A DNA stretch of 32,381 nucleotides from a virus. The stretch spans positions 1 through 32,381 of IMG/VR virus record IMGVR_UViG_3300008121_000093. The stretch is one strand, 5' to 3'. A program made the translations under genes and the position numbers. Below are positions 31,307-32,381 of this stretch, piece after piece; position 1 is the stretch's first letter, and every line of letters begins with the position of its first letter. Under the pieces are notes generated by a model. It had not been told where the DNA came from and searched no databases. It was given only the letters and a program-made list of their open reading frames with translations.

Positions 31307-32039
31307 AAAAAAAGTTAATTCCTACTGGAATAGAAATGCCCTCCTCTGCACCTTCAGGGTAGTAAGTCATATCAATATCTGGTTGGATTTGTGCATAATG
31401 CTCGCGTAATGCTCTAGCATCTTTTGCTGTTAAACCATTATCAACAAAATCACGAATAGTTGCTAATTCTCTTTTACCATTAACGGATGTGATTATATAT
31501 TTCAAACGTGTGGTAATTTCAAATGAACCTTGTGGTGAAATTTTCTTTAATCCTTTAATCTCAGCATCAATCGCTTGTTCATCACCGTGTGTTAACAATT
31601 TAAATGTTACTGCGTTTCCTGATAAAGGCATAGTAAAATCAAATTCATTTTTACCTTCTTCAAATAATGATAAATCAACTTCTTTTTCTTTTAATGTTGA
31701 TAAATCAGCATTTATTGTTTCTTCAACACCTGTCTCGTAATTATAGTTTTTAAATTGATATTCAGCACCATATCCTAAAATACGAGCACCTAACAGTATA
31801 GCGTTTTTATCGCACACTAATATATCATTAAAACTAACTGGTGTTACTATCAATGATTGCATTACTCTATTGAGTACTGATCCATCTTTAATATAATTAG
31901 CATTAGTAAGAATATCTTCTTCTTTAGCTGTCATATATTTCATTTCAATTTCACCTTTAGAAAGTGGTGAGTCTTTTGGATATAATAATCCTTTTGAAGG
32001 CAACGAAACCGTTTCGGTTGGCATTTTAAAATCGCTCAT
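31287..32039 (-). CDS. 26: gp26-like baseplate hub / tail assembly chaperone protein
   Basis: A 250-aa protein beginning MPTETVSLPSKGLLYPKDSP after a short leader, the signature of the T4 gp26-type baseplate family (VxLPSKGxxYP). It continues with MKYMTAKEEDILTNANYIKD, typical of this family, and ends GINFFWPDSGR. In T4 gp26 takes part in baseplate hub assembly. In its normal frame it stops at 31287, but a slippery T-run near the end allows an extended form. It precedes the tape measure gene and sits between two terminator-promoter-like junctions, so it has its own transcript. Confidence 0.85.
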   Translation of the reverse strand: MSDFKMPTETVSLPSKGLLYPKDSPLSKGEIEMKYMTAKEEDILTNANYIKDGSVLNRVMQSLIVTPVSFNDILVCDKNAILLGARILGYGAEYQFKNYNYETGVEETINADLSTLKEKEVDLSLFEEGKNEFDFTMPLSGNAVTFKLLTHGDEQAIDAEIKGLKKISPQGSFEITTRLKYIITSVNGKRELATIRDFVDNGLTAKDARALREHYAQIQPDIDMTYYPEGAEEGISIPVGINFFWPDSGR

Positions 32040-32060
32040 ATAACATTTTTATTTTGTTCG

Positions 32061-32072
32061 TATATAAATATA
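32061..32072 (-). promoter_or_regulatory. promoter-like motif before the gp26-like gene
   Basis: TATATTTATATA on the minus strand, 21 nt before the gp26-like start and right after the T-run of the terminator at 32075-32104. Same terminator-then-motif arrangement as at 31015-31049. Confidence 0.45.
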
Positions 32073-32074
32073 TA

Positions 32075-32104
32075 GAAAAAAGAAAGCGTCTGCAAAGCAG
32101 ACGC
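32075..32104 (-). terminator. intrinsic terminator after the tail tube gene
   Basis: The minus strand reads GCGTCTGC, loop TTT, GCAGACGC (32104-32086), then TTTCTTTTTT. The 8-bp perfect stem with a strong T-run is a clear intrinsic terminator. It lies 26 nt after the tail tube stop at 32131. Confidence 0.88.
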
Positions 32105-32130
32105 CTCTAAGAAAAGAAATATGAAGGGAA

Positions 32131-32381
32131 TTAAAAATTCAATACACAGTAATCCATAGCAATAGTAAGGGAAATATTAACTGCGGATTCACTAGCCCAA
32201 TCGTATTCACCAAAGTTTGCTGATTTTACATAAGCTCCTTTGATTACCCATTCGCTAACGATGTCACCTACTGGGCCTAATACGTTTAATACTAAATCTT
32301 TTTTATAAAAATCAGAATAACCATCACGGCCTGTTACTGATTCGTGAGCCAAACGAGCCCATTCCATTACAGCTTGAGCAC
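32131..32381 (-). CDS. 19: tail tube protein, C-terminal part (gp19-like, cut by window edge)
   Basis: The last 83 codons of a gene that runs off the right edge; the frame is open to the end, and the ATG at 32367 is probably internal. The segment VMEWARLAHESVTGRDGYSD, then LNVLGPVGDIVSEWVIKGAY and a last AVNISLTIAMDYCVLNF strand follow the T4 gp19 type tail tube: a tryptophan-containing strand leading to an alternating strand with YD/DY at the end. Tail tube subunits stack into the channel for DNA. The strong terminator after it fits a highly expressed virion gene. Confidence 0.75.
   Translation of the reverse strand, partial: AQAVMEWARLAHESVTGRDGYSDFYKKDLVLNVLGPVGDIVSEWVIKGAYVKSANFGEYDWASESAVNISLTIAMDYCVLNF

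Noticed and set aside
1-32381. tRNA genes, CRISPR arrays, insertion sequences, attachment sites, integrase.
   Set aside because: I saw no cloverleaf-like sequence, regular spaced repeats, transposase or integrase motifs. Only by-eye reading was possible, so a tRNA scan would settle that part.

Overview
This window looks like a piece of the genome of a large T4-like tailed phage (myovirus). The sequence is AT-rich and every gene I can support lies on the minus strand, packed with 1-4 nt gaps or short ATGA/TAATG overlaps. Start codons sit behind A/T-rich leaders with no convincing Shine-Dalgarno sequence. That is typical of genes expressed in Bacteroidota, so a flavobacterial or related host is my best inference; the host is not shown directly.

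Read in the direction of transcription (high to low coordinates), the window opens with a virion module (32381-21388). It holds the 3' end of a gp19-like tail tube gene, a gp26-like baseplate/tail-chaperone gene with an overlapping frame that suggests a programmed frameshift, and the tape measure protein. These are followed by a small protein, a 772-aa tail/baseplate protein, a gp53/LysM-like wedge protein, a 1165-aa baseplate hub protein with a C-terminal glucosaminidase-like domain, and a 155-aa protein. Two strong intrinsic terminators here are each followed at once by a repeated TATATTTATA motif that is a candidate phage promoter.

Next comes a replication, recombination and nucleotide module (21344-12241): a compact, degenerate family A DNA polymerase-like protein, an unknown 138-aa protein, gp32-like single-strand binding protein, UvsX recombinase, RNase H/FEN nuclease, gp41 helicase, thioredoxin, and NrdB and NrdA.

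The accessory region (12260-5745) contains a full set for making a 7-deazaguanine precursor and inserting it into DNA: FolE, QueD, QueE, QueC and a DpdA-like DNA transglycosylase. They are interleaved with a sugar-nucleotide epimerase-like gene, an HTH protein and many very small genes. The QueC lacks all four usual zinc cysteines, the QueD lacks two of three usual zinc histidines, and the QueE has a stretched iron-sulfur loop. The phage probably replaces some guanines in its DNA with a 7-deazaguanine; which derivative is not clear.

The window ends (5761-1) with a phosphoribosyltransferase, a dCTP deaminase/dUTPase-like gene that appears frameshifted, family B DNA polymerase (gp43-like) with a hairpin just upstream of its start, a membrane protein, a gp45-like sliding clamp, and a chaperone cluster of Hsp20, GroES and the start of GroEL. 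I saw no tRNA, CRISPR array, insertion sequence or attachment site. No gap between genes exceeds 300 bases.
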